64,000 nucleotides of DNA from an uncultured Clostridia bacterium (GTDB lineage Bacteria > Bacillota > Clostridia > Christensenellales > UBA1242), in NCBI GenBank assembly GCA_930971385.1, contig CAKNGB010000005.1, forward strand, positions 1 to 64,000, given 5' to 3'. The translations under genes and the position numbers were made by a program. Positions 1 through 7,642 of this stretch are shown here, piece by piece. The notes under the pieces were generated by a model that had not been told where the DNA came from, searched no databases, and was given only the letters and a program-made list of their open reading frames with translations. The first letter of the stretch is position 1, and every line of letters starts with the position of its first letter.

Positions 1-83
1 AATTTTCAATATGTTCTCGTTTTTTATTCGTTGTCCATTTTAATCAAACAACATCTTTTCCGCTTTATTTTTTTATTTGTTTT

Positions 84-974
84 TTACCAAGATTTCTTTT
101 CTTTTGAAGAGTCTTGATTATTGCGTCTAACCATAACAATTTGGTCGAACCATTCCACCATTTTTGGATCTTGATGATTGAAGAAAAGGCTGTCGCCTGT
201 GTCGAGCGCTTTAATCTTGTCCATATCATCTTTAGATAGTTTGAAATCAAAAACATTGAAGTTTTCTTGAATACGTTCTAAGTGAGTGGACTTGCAAACC
301 ACAATCACACCTCTTTGAATGAGCCAACGAAGGATGACTTGTGCTGCCGATTTATTATATTTCTTTCCAATTTCCACAAGGGTTGGATTTGTGAACATAT
401 TGTTTCTGCCCTCGCCGAATGGTGCCCAAGCCTCTTGTTTCACGCCATATTTTTCCATAATCTCTTGGTCATAAGTACGCTGATTAATTGGATTGGTTTC
501 AATTTGGTTAACGGCAGGAATAACCTTTCTTCCAAACAGGCAGATGTCTGCAAGGCGGTCTGGATAGAAATTGGAAACGCCGATTGCTCTTATCTTTCCT
601 TCGTGGTATAAATCTTCAAGCGCTCTATATGCTCCATAATAGTCAGCAAAAGGTTGATGAAGAAGCATGAGGTCGATGTAGTCGGTCTGCAACTTTTTAA
701 GCGACTCTTCCACCGATTTTCTGCAGTTTTCATAGCCATAGTTATCTATCCAAACTTTGCTTGTGATGAAAAGTTCCTCTCTTTTCACGCCACATTCTTT
801 AATCGCGTCACCCACTTCCTTTTCGTTGAAATAACTTTGGGCTGTGTCGATAAGGCGATATCCTGTTTTAATAGCATCCAAAACCGCTTGCTTTGTTTCA
901 GATTGAGGTATTTGGTAAACACCAAATCCAAGAATTGGCATTTTAACGCCATTATTTAATTTAACATATTTCAT
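84..974 (-). CDS. Aldo/keto reductase family oxidoreductase
   Basis: This is a 296-residue NAD(P)H-dependent reductase of the aldo/keto reductase family, acting on aldehydes or ketones in the cytosol; the substrate cannot be told from sequence. The catalytic tetrad is visible: D43 and Y48 in LIDTAQSY, K73 in TSKVW and H106 in LMLLHQPF. The C-terminal cofactor-binding stretch (VVCKSTHLERIQEN) is also present. Length is normal for the YtbE/2,5-diketogluconate reductase-like branch. An AAAGGAGA ribosome binding site precedes the ATG. The gene is divergent from a LysR-type regulator across a 188-bp gap that holds a dyad, so that regulator probably controls it. The last ~15 residues are charged and probably disordered. 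Confidence 0.93.
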   Translation of the reverse strand: MKYVKLNNGVKMPILGFGVYQIPQSETKQAVLDAIKTGYRLIDTAQSYFNEKEVGDAIKECGVKREELFITSKVWIDNYGYENCRKSVEESLKKLQTDYIDLMLLHQPFADYYGAYRALEDLYHEGKIRAIGVSNFYPDRLADICLFGRKVIPAVNQIETNPINQRTYDQEIMEKYGVKQEAWAPFGEGRNNMFTNPTLVEIGKKYNKSAAQVILRWLIQRGVIVVCKSTHLERIQENFNVFDFKLSKDDMDKIKALDTGDSLFFNHQDPKMVEWFDQIVMVRRNNQDSSKEKKSW

Positions 975-1058
975 AATTTTTCTCCTTTTATTTTACATTG
1001 CACCCAATCCGCCGTGTTTTCATTACTTTTCCTTTTAAAGATTTATAGTTTTCGCTAC

Positions 1059-1077
1059 ACTATAATTTTAAAATAGT
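1059..1077. promoter_or_regulatory. Candidate LysR-type operator dyad
   Basis: ACTATAATTTTAAAATAGT is an inverted repeat with 5-bp arms (ACTAT/ATAGT) and contains the T-N11-A spacing typical of LysR-family boxes (T1063, A1075). It lies between the divergent aldo/keto reductase and LysR genes. Binding by the neighbouring regulator is inferred. Confidence 0.45.
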
Positions 1078-1110
1078 TCAAAACAAAATGTAAAATATTT
1101 AAGGATAAAT

Positions 1111-1140
1111 TTGCTGTCAATTTAGGTAATGTGCTATAAT
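1111..1140 (+). promoter_or_regulatory. Promoter of the LysR-type regulator gene
   Basis: TTGCTG (1111-1116) and TATAAT (1135-1140) are separated by 18 bp, and transcription would start near 1147. The GGAGG site at 1154-1158 then serves the ATG at 1163. Confidence 0.6.
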
Positions 1141-1162
1141 TAAAATGCATAGTGGAGGTAAT

Positions 1163-2005
1163 ATGATTAATATCGACTTTTTGGAATATTTAATAGTTTA
1201 CGCAGAAAGTGAAAATTTATCAAAAGCAAGCCGAACTTTGCATATTTCGCAGTCGGCGCTTTCGCGTGCCATGCAAAAGGTGGAGGACTATGTTGGAGTG
1301 CCAATTTTCACGCGCACAAAAAACAAACTTTCGCTTAACGAAACTGGCAAGGAACTAATTAAAAACGCCTACCTTGTGATTGAGGCGGAAAGATTGATGA
1401 AAGAAAGGACGATAACTTTTCACAATAAGTCCACCAACATTTCGATTGGTGCGGTGGCGCCAGGACCTATGATAAAATATGGCAATCTTCTTTATTCCAC
1501 CTTTCCAAACAAAAACATTGTCAGCAAAATTGAGGATAAAAACACGCTTATCGAAAAACTTAAAAATGGCATTTACGATTGCATATTCACAGATTGTGAA
1601 GTGAAGGACGACGACCTTATCTCGCAATTTGCTTACACCGAAAATCTTTACATAACCATTCCTAAAGCGCACTTTTTGGCAGGGCTAAAACGAGGTGTCA
1701 CTTTCAGCGAGATTGATGGTCAATCGTTTTTGGTGTCGAATAATTTGGGAATTTGGGATGAAATCATCGCCAAAAATCTTCCAAAATCTAAATTCTTTCC
1801 ACAGGCAATGGATAACCTCTATGAGATTATCAACGCCTCAACCATACCAAACTTTTCCACGAATATAACAATTCCACTTCGCACAGAACTAGAAAGAATA
1901 AGCCTGCCAATACTTGACCGCGACGCCACCGTAAATTTCTATATCTCCTACAAAAAAGAAGATAAAAACAAACTCAAAAAACTTATCAAAATGATTGAAA
2001 GATAA
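1163..2005 (+). CDS. LysR-family transcriptional regulator
   Basis: This is a 280-residue DNA-binding regulator. The N-terminal winged helix-turn-helix (about residues 1-60) has the LysR signature: a SENLSKASRTLHISQSALSR helix-turn-helix followed by KVEDYVGVPIFTR and LNETGKEL. The remainder fits the two-lobed effector-binding domain, although it is somewhat short. The ATG at 1163 is preferred over the in-frame ATG at 1145 because the GGAGG ribosome binding site lies between them. It is divergent from the aldo/keto reductase gene, the classical arrangement for a LysR regulator and its target. A strong terminator follows immediately. The effector is unknown. Confidence 0.9.
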   Translation: MINIDFLEYLIVYAESENLSKASRTLHISQSALSRAMQKVEDYVGVPIFTRTKNKLSLNETGKELIKNAYLVIEAERLMKERTITFHNKSTNISIGAVAPGPMIKYGNLLYSTFPNKNIVSKIEDKNTLIEKLKNGIYDCIFTDCEVKDDDLISQFAYTENLYITIPKAHFLAGLKRGVTFSEIDGQSFLVSNNLGIWDEIIAKNLPKSKFFPQAMDNLYEIINASTIPNFSTNITIPLRTELERISLPILDRDATVNFYISYKKEDKNKLKKLIKMIER

Positions 2006-2028
2006 AACTCGCCTCAGCGAGTTTTTTT
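2006..2028 (+). terminator. Rho-independent terminator of the LysR gene
   Basis: The 7-bp stem AACTCGC/GCGAGTT has a CTCA loop and is followed by a run of T residues. The stop codon of the convergent minus-strand gene (2014-2016) lies across the loop and stem, so the terminator doubles as coding sequence for that gene's last residues. Confidence 0.85.
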
Positions 2029-2421
2029 ACTTTTTTTAATGATATATGAAAGTTTTTCACTTATTATGTATGTTGAATTATTGTCCATTTCATCTTTAAC
2101 ATCGCAAAACGGGCTAAAAATGAAAAGTCCGTTTTTAATAATTAGTAAGGCATCAAAGATGTTTGTTGAGTAATCTTCCTTTATTGGAACAATGTTGATG
2201 CGTTTAACCTTATCAAACCTTAAAACAACATCAATTCCGCCACATATTCCCTCAATCAAAACATCTGCTCTTGCAAGCGAATCAAAAGGGCAAGTTCCTC
2301 CGCAATAACCAGTTGAACCTGACCTATATTTCACTGAGTTAATCACGCCGTCATGAAAGTCATTAGTTTCCGTCATTAATTCTTTCAATTCTTCTTCGTT
2401 GTTTATCTTTTTAAACTTCAT
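2014..2421 (-). CDS. Uncharacterised protein co-transcribed with an Xre regulator
   Basis: This is a 135-residue soluble protein that I do not recognise. It has an FHDG motif near residue 22 followed by alternating hydrophobic strands, a pattern seen in several small beta-rich Firmicutes families of unknown role. A Cys-containing stretch, GYCGGTCPFD, stands near residues 38-47. The ATG at 2421 is chosen because GAGGA sits 8 nt upstream, inside the end of the preceding gene; a TTG at 2436 is the only earlier start. It follows the upstream Xre-type gene with one base between stop and start (TAAAATG), so translation is probably coupled. Together they may be a regulator with its accessory protein. 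Confidence 0.6.
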   Translation of the reverse strand: MKFKKINNEEELKELMTETNDFHDGVINSVKYRSGSTGYCGGTCPFDSLARADVLIEGICGGIDVVLRFDKVKRINIVPIKEDYSTNIFDALLIIKNGLFIFSPFCDVKDEMDNNSTYIISEKLSYIIKKSKKTR

Positions 2422-2422
2422 T

Positions 2423-2671
2423 TTACTTTTCCTCAATCTCTAAATTTTCAAAATCAAATAATGGACTATCAAAAAATTCTTTTGCTGTCATTCCAAATGC
2501 TCTAATGATTAAAACTAAGGTTGTTAAATTACAACTTTTATATCTACCACTTAAAAATGAAGTCATTGTTCCATGGTTTAAGCCTGATATTTGCTCTAAC
2601 CTATACTGAGTCATATTCTTTTCGTTTAAAATTTCCCTTACTCTTTTCGTGACTGCTTGATTTAATGTCAT
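2423..2671 (-). CDS. Small Xre/Cro-family regulator
   Basis: This is an 82-residue protein made almost entirely of one helix-turn-helix domain: VREILNEKNMTQYRLEQISG, then NHGTMTSFLSGRYKS and LTTLVLIIRAFGMTAKEFF. The C-terminal tail is acidic. The start at 2671 is chosen because AGGAG (2678-2682) lies 6 nt upstream; the in-frame ATG at 2677 would directly abut it. Its promoter region carries a GTATG-type operator, and a matching perfect operator sits in front of the divergent SLOG gene. It therefore probably represses itself and that gene. Repressor action is inferred from the operators. Confidence 0.8.
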   Translation of the reverse strand: MTLNQAVTKRVREILNEKNMTQYRLEQISGLNHGTMTSFLSGRYKSCNLTTLVLIIRAFGMTAKEFFDSPLFDFENLEIEEK

Positions 2672-2686
2672 ATACATCTCCTTATA

Positions 2687-2702
2687 GTATGTTTTTACTT
2701 AT
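2687..2702 (-). promoter_or_regulatory. Imperfect operator at the Xre gene promoter
   Basis: GTATGTTTTTACTTAT differs from the reverse complement of the perfect palindrome at 2786-2801 at two positions near one end. It lies 15 bp upstream of the Xre start codon and overlaps its probable -10 region (TACTAT, 2684-2689 on the minus strand), consistent with autorepression. Confidence 0.5.
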
Positions 2703-2776
2703 GTATATTTTAACATCATATTTTTTAAAATATATGCCGTATAAACATTCAAACATTAGGAATTTAAATTTTTTTA

Positions 2777-2801
2777 TGTTATAATGTATGTAAAAACATA
2801 C
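2777..2801 (+). promoter_or_regulatory. Extended -10 promoter and palindromic operator of the SLOG gene
   Basis: An extended -10 (TG-T-TATAAT, 2777-2785) is followed at once by the perfect inverted repeat GTATGTAAAAACATAC (2786-2801), which would cover the transcription start. No clear -35 box is seen, as expected for an extended -10 promoter. Placement of the operator predicts repression by a bound dimer. Confidence 0.6.
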
Positions 2802-2815
2802 GAGAGGTGTTAAAT

Positions 2816-3478
2816 ATGACTAATTTTTTAAATGATCTAATATTTAATTGTGAAAAAATAAACAATAATCTTTCTTTGAATACTGTTTGTTTCACAGGTC
2901 ATAGAAGTCAAAAGTTGCCTTGGAGATTTAATGAAGAGGATGTTAGATATAAGTTGACTAGAATTGAGGTTAAAAAAGAAATTGAAAAAGCAATTTTGAA
3001 AGGGAAAAGTCAATTTATTTCTGGTATGGCTCTTGGGTTTGATATGATGTGCGCGGAAATCGTTTTGGAACTTAAGAAGAAATATCCAAATATCTGTTTG
3101 ATATGTGCTGTGCCATGTAAAAATCAAGACGCTAAATGGAATAAGCATCAACAAGAAAGATACAAAAGAATTTTAAATCAAGCAGATAAAATTCGTTGTA
3201 TATATGACCATTACACGCAAAATTGTATGCAAGAGAGAAACAGATATATGGTAAACGCTTCCTCTCTTGTTATTGCACTTTTTAATGGCAAAAATGGAGG
3301 AACTCAAAAAACAATAGAATACGCAGAAAAACAAGGCAAAGAAATTGTTATTATTCGCCCTCGTGAAACTTTTGATTTAACTGAACAAGATATTGATGAT
3401 TTGGCAAATGAATTTTATGAACAAACCGAAAAAGAAAACTATAAAATGCTTCTTCGTGCAATTTATAGAGTGAAATAA
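2816..3478 (+). CDS. SLOG-family (YpsA/DUF1273-like) protein
   Basis: This 220-residue protein has a Rossmann-like SLOG fold. The N-terminal strand CFTGHR (residues 25-30) is followed by SGMALGFDMMCAE (69-81), and the C-terminal GGTQKTI (161-167) completes a nucleotide-binding pattern shared with YpsA and Smf/DprA relatives. SLOG proteins bind nucleotide-derived ligands, and several act in stress or conflict signalling; the ligand here is unknown. The ATG at 2816 has a GAGAGG site 8 nt upstream. The palindrome directly upstream, shared with the divergent Xre gene, indicates that the two form one regulated unit. No terminator follows. Confidence 0.75.
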   Translation: MTNFLNDLIFNCEKINNNLSLNTVCFTGHRSQKLPWRFNEEDVRYKLTRIEVKKEIEKAILKGKSQFISGMALGFDMMCAEIVLELKKKYPNICLICAVPCKNQDAKWNKHQQERYKRILNQADKIRCIYDHYTQNCMQERNRYMVNASSLVIALFNGKNGGTQKTIEYAEKQGKEIVIIRPRETFDLTEQDIDDLANEFYEQTEKENYKMLLRAIYRVK

Positions 3479-3566
3479 CCTTCCATTTCCAAACTTCTTT
3501 ATCATATCATTTCAAATAAATAGTATAAATTCCACATTTGAGCTAAAAATAGATGTGGAGGTATTT

Positions 3567-4823
3567 ATGAAATTTAACCCATTTGAAGAAAAACCAAAAA
3601 GTTTGGAAAGTTGTTTAATGGATTTTAAAACCATGGCGGGAAAAAGTTATAACAAACTTGAAGCCAGCCCTTACACTCGTGTTAGATGTATCCTTATGAA
3701 CGGCACGGAGTATGAATCGGTGTGGTTCGGGCACAACTTTCATCGCCATGTGGATGATAACGACTTAAAACGCACTTTGGCACTTATTAGACGCAACGAA
3801 CAGCAACAACAAAAACTGATTTCTTCGCTTAAACCTATCGACGAAAACTTGCTGGAAACAACGATTGGCTACGAGCAACTTGCCGTTGATTTAACCGCTT
3901 TTTTGGCCCAACACGTGAAGGATAAGAATGTGAAAGACGCACTCGACTTTGCACTCTTAGAGGACTTCGACCATCTCTATCGCTATGCAAATATGTTGGA
4001 GAGCGACATGGGTGCACACGCCGAAGATTATGTTGGCGACTACACCGAAATTATGCCAGCACGCCCAACCATTGCACATCATCGCCATCCATACGACTCA
4101 GTGAAAAATCATATCGTGAACAAAAACGCCGACCCGTTTGATAAGTGTGCGGTTAACATCATCACCGCTGCCGAACAACAGACCATGAACTACTATATGA
4201 ATCTGGGCGCGTTCTATAAAACTCAAAGAGGGCGCGAAATTTACGCCGAAATTGCTATGGTGGAAGAACAACACGTGACGCACTATGGAAGTTTGATTGA
4301 CCCATCGGCAAGTTGGTTTGAAATGTGTCTCATGCATGAATATATCGAATGTTATCTTTACTACTCCATGCTTTGCGACGAAAGTGAACCAAATGTGAAA
4401 AAGGTTTGGGAAATGCTTTTGGAACAAGAAATTGCACATCTTCATGCTTCGGCGAAAAACTTAAAAAAGTATGAAAAGAAAGAGTGGCAAGAGGTCATTC
4501 CTAATGGCGCATTTCCAGAACTTATCTCGTTTAAGTCTAACAAAAACTATATAAGAAACATTTTGAAAGACACTGTGACTAACACTGCCCTTCGCGAAGG
4601 CTACATCGACACTTGCAAACTCGATGAAAAATCTGATTTTTATAAATATCAAAAGAGAGTTATTAAGAAAGATAGAGACATGGCTTCGCACCTTGTGATT
4701 AATGACCACATTGAACGCTTTGGAAAAGATTACCGCGTGGAAGATAAGTTAAGCCCAATTAAAGAACTTCAAGACCGCACCTATGACAACACCACTCTTG
4801 GAAGAGTTATTAAGAAAAAATAA
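3567..4823 (+). CDS. Ferritin-like diiron-type protein of unknown function
   Basis: This 418-residue soluble protein has the hallmarks of a ferritin-like helical bundle in its central part. E203 lies in AAEQQTMNYY, followed by an ExxH pair (E233 to H236), then HEYIECYLYY (257-266), then a second ExxH (E288 to H291). These spacings fit a diiron site. An N-terminal helical region (about 70-150) has a further Glu/His-rich helix, LEDFDHLYRY. The C-terminal ~100 residues match nothing I know. The ATG at 3567 is preferred because GGAGG (3557-3561) precedes it. In an anaerobe with rubrerythrin and superoxide reductase, a role in oxidative stress or iron handling is plausible but inferred. Confidence 0.65.
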   Translation: MKFNPFEEKPKSLESCLMDFKTMAGKSYNKLEASPYTRVRCILMNGTEYESVWFGHNFHRHVDDNDLKRTLALIRRNEQQQQKLISSLKPIDENLLETTIGYEQLAVDLTAFLAQHVKDKNVKDALDFALLEDFDHLYRYANMLESDMGAHAEDYVGDYTEIMPARPTIAHHRHPYDSVKNHIVNKNADPFDKCAVNIITAAEQQTMNYYMNLGAFYKTQRGREIYAEIAMVEEQHVTHYGSLIDPSASWFEMCLMHEYIECYLYYSMLCDESEPNVKKVWEMLLEQEIAHLHASAKNLKKYEKKEWQEVIPNGAFPELISFKSNKNYIRNILKDTVTNTALREGYIDTCKLDEKSDFYKYQKRVIKKDRDMASHLVINDHIERFGKDYRVEDKLSPIKELQDRTYDNTTLGRVIKKK

Positions 4824-5150
4824 AATATAAACAATGTGATGTTAAAATTTAAGCAAGTTAAATTTTAATTAATTCTATCGAATTTGCGCGCTTTGCTCGC
4901 CATCACTGTTTGTATGAACATCAGTTTCGCTCAAATGTGACTTCGTCGCGCTTGGCTCAACTTCCGATAATATAAATAATTAAAAATTAATTTTAAAATT
5001 AAATAAAATTTATTTTAAAAATAAAAAATAATAAAAATCATAAAAAATCTATATTTTAAGGCGAAAAAATATATAAAAAACTTAATTTTTATTAATATTT
5101 TTTAATTTATTAATTATATTTTAATATTTTTATTTAAATAAAAAATAAAA
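4824..5150. other. Gene-free spacer: GC-richer island followed by extreme AT tract
   Basis: No coding sequence is supported here. Bases about 4878-4966 form an island clearly richer in G+C than its surroundings, with several CGC/GCG runs. It is followed by about 170 bp consisting almost only of A and T (about 4972-5150). I could not assign either part; the island may be a decayed gene or an intergenic repeat. Confidence 0.4.
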
Positions 5151-5179
5151 AACTTAAAAGCAAACTTTTAAGTTTTTTT
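5151..5179 (-). terminator. Terminator at the end of the rpmH-yidC operon
   Basis: A perfect 10-bp stem, AACTTAAAAG/CTTTTAAGTT, has a 4-nt loop. On the minus strand it lies directly after the yidC stop codon and runs into a T-rich tail. The arms are symmetric, with T runs on both strands, so it may also stop plus-strand transcription. Confidence 0.8.
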
Positions 5180-6467
5180 AAATATCTTTTCTACGATAGT
5201 CAACATCAATCGCTTCTTGTTTCTTTATTTCCTTTTTCTTATCACTTGCTGCCGCCCATTTTTTAACAATCAAGTTATTTAACGGACTTAGTGCAATCAT
5301 GATAAGTTGACCAACAATGATGTAGATAGCAAACAAACTTGTGTACATCAAAGTGAAAATTCCAAGAATTAATGGCATGATGAAATACATCATTTTTCCA
5401 CCACCTGCTTGTGTTCCTTTCATAAGGCGGTTGGATAGGAAGATAGATAAGAACGACGATGCCACTGCCAAAATAACCAAAATGAAATAGCCATTCACGC
5501 CAACATCGCGATTGTTAAGGCCAGAAACAACATAGTCAAAAATTTGACCTTCATAGTCATGCTCATCTTCAAGTGCGCGCTCATCCTCGCTGTAATATGC
5601 GTTAAGATAGTTTGTGATTTCATCCTTTGTGAAAACTGGGCTTGTGAGAGGTGACTCTGCCTTATAGATGTTCTTTATCCAAAGGAAACTTTCAAGGTTG
5701 TTAAGATAGAAATCCGCCGTTTCCTCTTCTGCCAAGGTCTTTATTGCCTGCTCGTATGCGGAAAGTGGCGTTATAACCTCGCCCGTTTCCTCGTTTACCT
5801 CTTCTGTGGCATAGATCTCTATGACATTGTAAATCTGCTCGTTAATATATCCTTGCCCACTTCTTGCAATCATCACAACATCTTCACTGTAAACTTCAGC
5901 GTCGTTTGCACTTAACAAAACTGTCATCACACTGTTATCAAAATCGATGTTAACATCTAAAGTGTATGGTGTTTCGCTGTCTATAAGCGTTTCCACTTCA
6001 TTTTTAAGGTTTTTATTTTCGTTTAGAAGTAGCACATTATAGTAAACAAGTTTGGTGTTTTCATAGGAATTTGCAATGTTATAGTTCGACACATTTTGAA
6101 GCCCTGTCCAAAGCGTTAAGAACACCACAAGTTGCAAAATCATGGCAACAAGCATTGGCAAGCACGAACCCATCATGTTGAATTGATATTTCTTATAAAT
6201 CTCCGATTGCTTTTGTTGCAAAAGTTGTTTATCATGCCCATATTTCTTTTGAACAGCTTCAAGTTCTGGCTTCATCTTTTCGTTTATTTGAGCATTCTTC
6301 ATGGTAAAGCGCTTGTTCACAATGTCCACAAGAGAAAAGATGACTCTCACAATCACGGCAAGAAGAATGACAGCTAAAATATATGAACCCATGGCACCTT
6401 TAAAAGCGTCAAGAATGCTTTCCCACATGCCAGTGGGCTGATTTAACACAATCATTAAAGAATCCAT
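5178..6467 (-). CDS. yidC: Membrane protein insertase YidC/Oxa1 family, with large insertion
   Basis: YidC inserts and folds membrane proteins alone or with SecYEG. This one has 429 residues, much longer than the ~260-280 usual for Gram-positive homologues. The conserved groove arginine is visible in the first long membrane segment (R41 in AVIVRVIFSLVD), followed by the cytoplasmic hairpin (MKPELEAVQKKYGHD) and a second membrane segment (about 98-122). A hydrophilic acidic stretch (about 123-265) separates this from the conserved FLWIKNIY motif and the last membrane helices. No N-terminal lipobox is present. The ATG has AAGGAGAG just upstream and overlaps the end of yidD by 13 nt, so the genes are translationally coupled. 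Confidence 0.93.
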   Translation of the reverse strand: MDSLMIVLNQPTGMWESILDAFKGAMGSYILAVILLAVIVRVIFSLVDIVNKRFTMKNAQINEKMKPELEAVQKKYGHDKQLLQQKQSEIYKKYQFNMMGSCLPMLVAMILQLVVFLTLWTGLQNVSNYNIANSYENTKLVYYNVLLLNENKNLKNEVETLIDSETPYTLDVNIDFDNSVMTVLLSANDAEVYSEDVVMIARSGQGYINEQIYNVIEIYATEEVNEETGEVITPLSAYEQAIKTLAEEETADFYLNNLESFLWIKNIYKAESPLTSPVFTKDEITNYLNAYYSEDERALEDEHDYEGQIFDYVVSGLNNRDVGVNGYFILVILAVASSFLSIFLSNRLMKGTQAGGGKMMYFIMPLILGIFTLMYTSLFAIYIIVGQLIMIALSPLNNLIVKKWAAASDKKKEIKKQEAIDVDYRRKDI

Positions 6468-6718
6468 AAATTCTCTCCTTTTATGTTTATAGGCACAGGA
6501 TCATAACCTCTTTTCTTCTGCCATGGCACACAGCGAAAAAGCCTTTTAAAACCAAGATATCCGCCTTTAAAGACGCCAAATTCTTCCACACAACCAATAA
6601 AGTAATTGGAACAGGTTGGTCGAAAAATGCAACTATGCGGAAGGCAGGGCGAAATCACGTATTTAAAAAAGAAAACAGGCAAAAGGAAGAGTGTTTTATA
6701 CCATTTTCTTTTTTCCAT
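6455..6718 (-). CDS. yidD: Membrane protein insertion efficiency factor YidD
   Basis: This 87-residue protein helps YidC-dependent membrane insertion and sits at the inner face of the membrane. The family core is clear: an amphipathic hydrophobic N-terminus followed by ISPCLPHSCIFRPTCSNYF, then FGVFKGGYLGFKRLFRCVPW and GYDPVP near the end. The ATG at 6718 is chosen; an upstream TTG at 6727 is the only alternative. It overlaps the end of rnpA by about 23 nt and the start of yidC by 13 nt, the usual tight arrangement in this operon. Confidence 0.93.
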   Translation of the reverse strand: MEKRKWYKTLFLLPVFFFKYVISPCLPHSCIFRPTCSNYFIGCVEEFGVFKGGYLGFKRLFRCVPWQKKRGYDPVPINIKGENLWIL

Positions 6719-7025
6719 ACTTTTCAAACAGTTTTACAACTTCCTCTTTTAAAAAAATAAAATCGACATTCTGTGCATCATTTCTCGCCAGCAAAACATA
6801 GTTGCGATATGGTGGAATTTTGACATAGCGCCTGCATATTTCCTTAAGCCTTCGCTTCAACTTGTTTCTTTTGTTTGCCTTGCCAAGTTTTTTACTAACA
6901 GAAAAACCGATTTTATAATTTTCAAACTTACTTTTTACCACAAAAAGAGTGAAGTGCTTCGTGCTTACTCTTTCGCCCTTTTTGTAGATATAATTAAACT
7001 CTTTGTTCTTTCTAAGCCTGTGCAT
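6696..7025 (-). CDS. rnpA: Ribonuclease P protein component
   Basis: RnpA (109 residues) is the protein subunit of RNase P, which removes 5' leaders from pre-tRNAs. It shows the family features: a basic N-terminus (RLRKNKEF), the FSVSKKLGKA stretch and the RNR-type RNA-binding motif, KRNKLKRRLKE. The ATG lies 2 nt after the rpmH stop, so the two genes are co-transcribed. The only unusual point is the overlap of its 3' end with yidD. Confidence 0.95.
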   Translation of the reverse strand: MHRLRKNKEFNYIYKKGERVSTKHFTLFVVKSKFENYKIGFSVSKKLGKANKRNKLKRRLKEICRRYVKIPPYRNYVLLARNDAQNVDFIFLKEEVVKLFEKYGKKKMV

Positions 7026-7027
7026 AG

Positions 7028-7162
7028 TTATGCTGCAATCTTTTTTCTGCCACGATTTCTGCGTCGTTTCAAAACATTTCTTCCGCCCTTAGTTCTCATT
7101 CTTTCGCGGAAGCCATGAACTTTATGCTTTTGTCTTTTCTTAGGTTGGTATGTTCTTTTCAT
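7028..7162 (-). CDS. rpmH: 50S ribosomal protein L34
   Basis: This is a 44-residue ribosomal protein with the standard sequence pattern: [18 protein letters not shown], then [21 protein letters not shown]. It has the typical length and is the first gene of the rpmH-rnpA-yidD-yidC operon. AAGGAGA lies just upstream of the ATG, and a near-ideal promoter stands about 33 bp upstream. In many Firmicutes rpmH is divergent from dnaA, whereas here it points the same way and follows dnaN. Confidence 0.97.
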   Translation of the reverse strand: MKRTYQPKKRQKHKVHGFRERMRTKGGRNVLKRRRNRGRKKIAA

Positions 7163-7194
7163 TTTCTTCTCCTTAAATTTAATGCGACTAAGTT

Positions 7195-7223
7195 ATTATA
7201 AATTATAAAATGCTTTTTGTCAA
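7195..7223 (-). promoter_or_regulatory. Consensus promoter of the rpmH operon
   Basis: On the minus strand TTGACA (7223-7218) and TATAAT (7200-7195) are separated by 17 bp, a perfect sigma-70-type promoter. It fits the high expression needed for a ribosomal protein gene. Confidence 0.85.
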
Positions 7224-7389
7224 CTAGATAGCGTCAATATTTTTAAAAAAAGTGAGAAATAGGGCGAAGAAAAAGTTTTCAAAGTTTCGAATACAGCAAA
7301 ATTTAAGCTTATTTTTCCATGTTTAACAAGTTAACACAGCCAATCTAGTTATAAAAATTAACCCAAAAAAATTTTAAATCAAGTTATAC

Positions 7390-7492
7390 TTATCCACAAT
7401 ATAATGCTCTTAATAATGCTCTTAAAAATTTCATTTTTTAAAATTTTTATCCACTTAAGTTATCCACATTTCCACATTTTTACTGTGTATAA
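7390..7492. other. DnaA-box cluster downstream of dnaN (second oriC sub-region)
   Basis: Two perfect DnaA boxes, TTATCCACA, lie at 7390-7398 and 7460-7468, with near matches at 7447-7455 (TTATCCACT), 7468-7476 (ATTTCCACA) and 7484-7492 (TGTGTATAA, opposite strand). The surrounding 7224-7532 is AT-rich and gene-free. Together with the cluster upstream of dnaN this suggests a bipartite origin; which part is unwound is not visible. Confidence 0.7.
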
Positions 7493-7532
7493 AGTTATGT
7501 TAAAATAAGAAAATTTAGCGTTTAACTTTAAC

Positions 7533-7565
7533 AAAAAAAGAGACTAAAATTTATAGCCTCTTTTT
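7533..7565 (-). terminator. Terminator downstream of dnaN
   Basis: A 7-bp stem (7540-7546 with 7554-7560, one G-T wobble) is extended by A/T runs on both sides. On the minus strand it ends in a run of seven T. It separates dnaN from the rpmH operon. Confidence 0.8.
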
Positions 7566-7642
7566 GCTTAGAATCTCACTAACCTTGTGCTTTTTATTTT
7601 ATATAATATTTTTCTGTAATTTAAATTTAAGGCATAAAAAGA

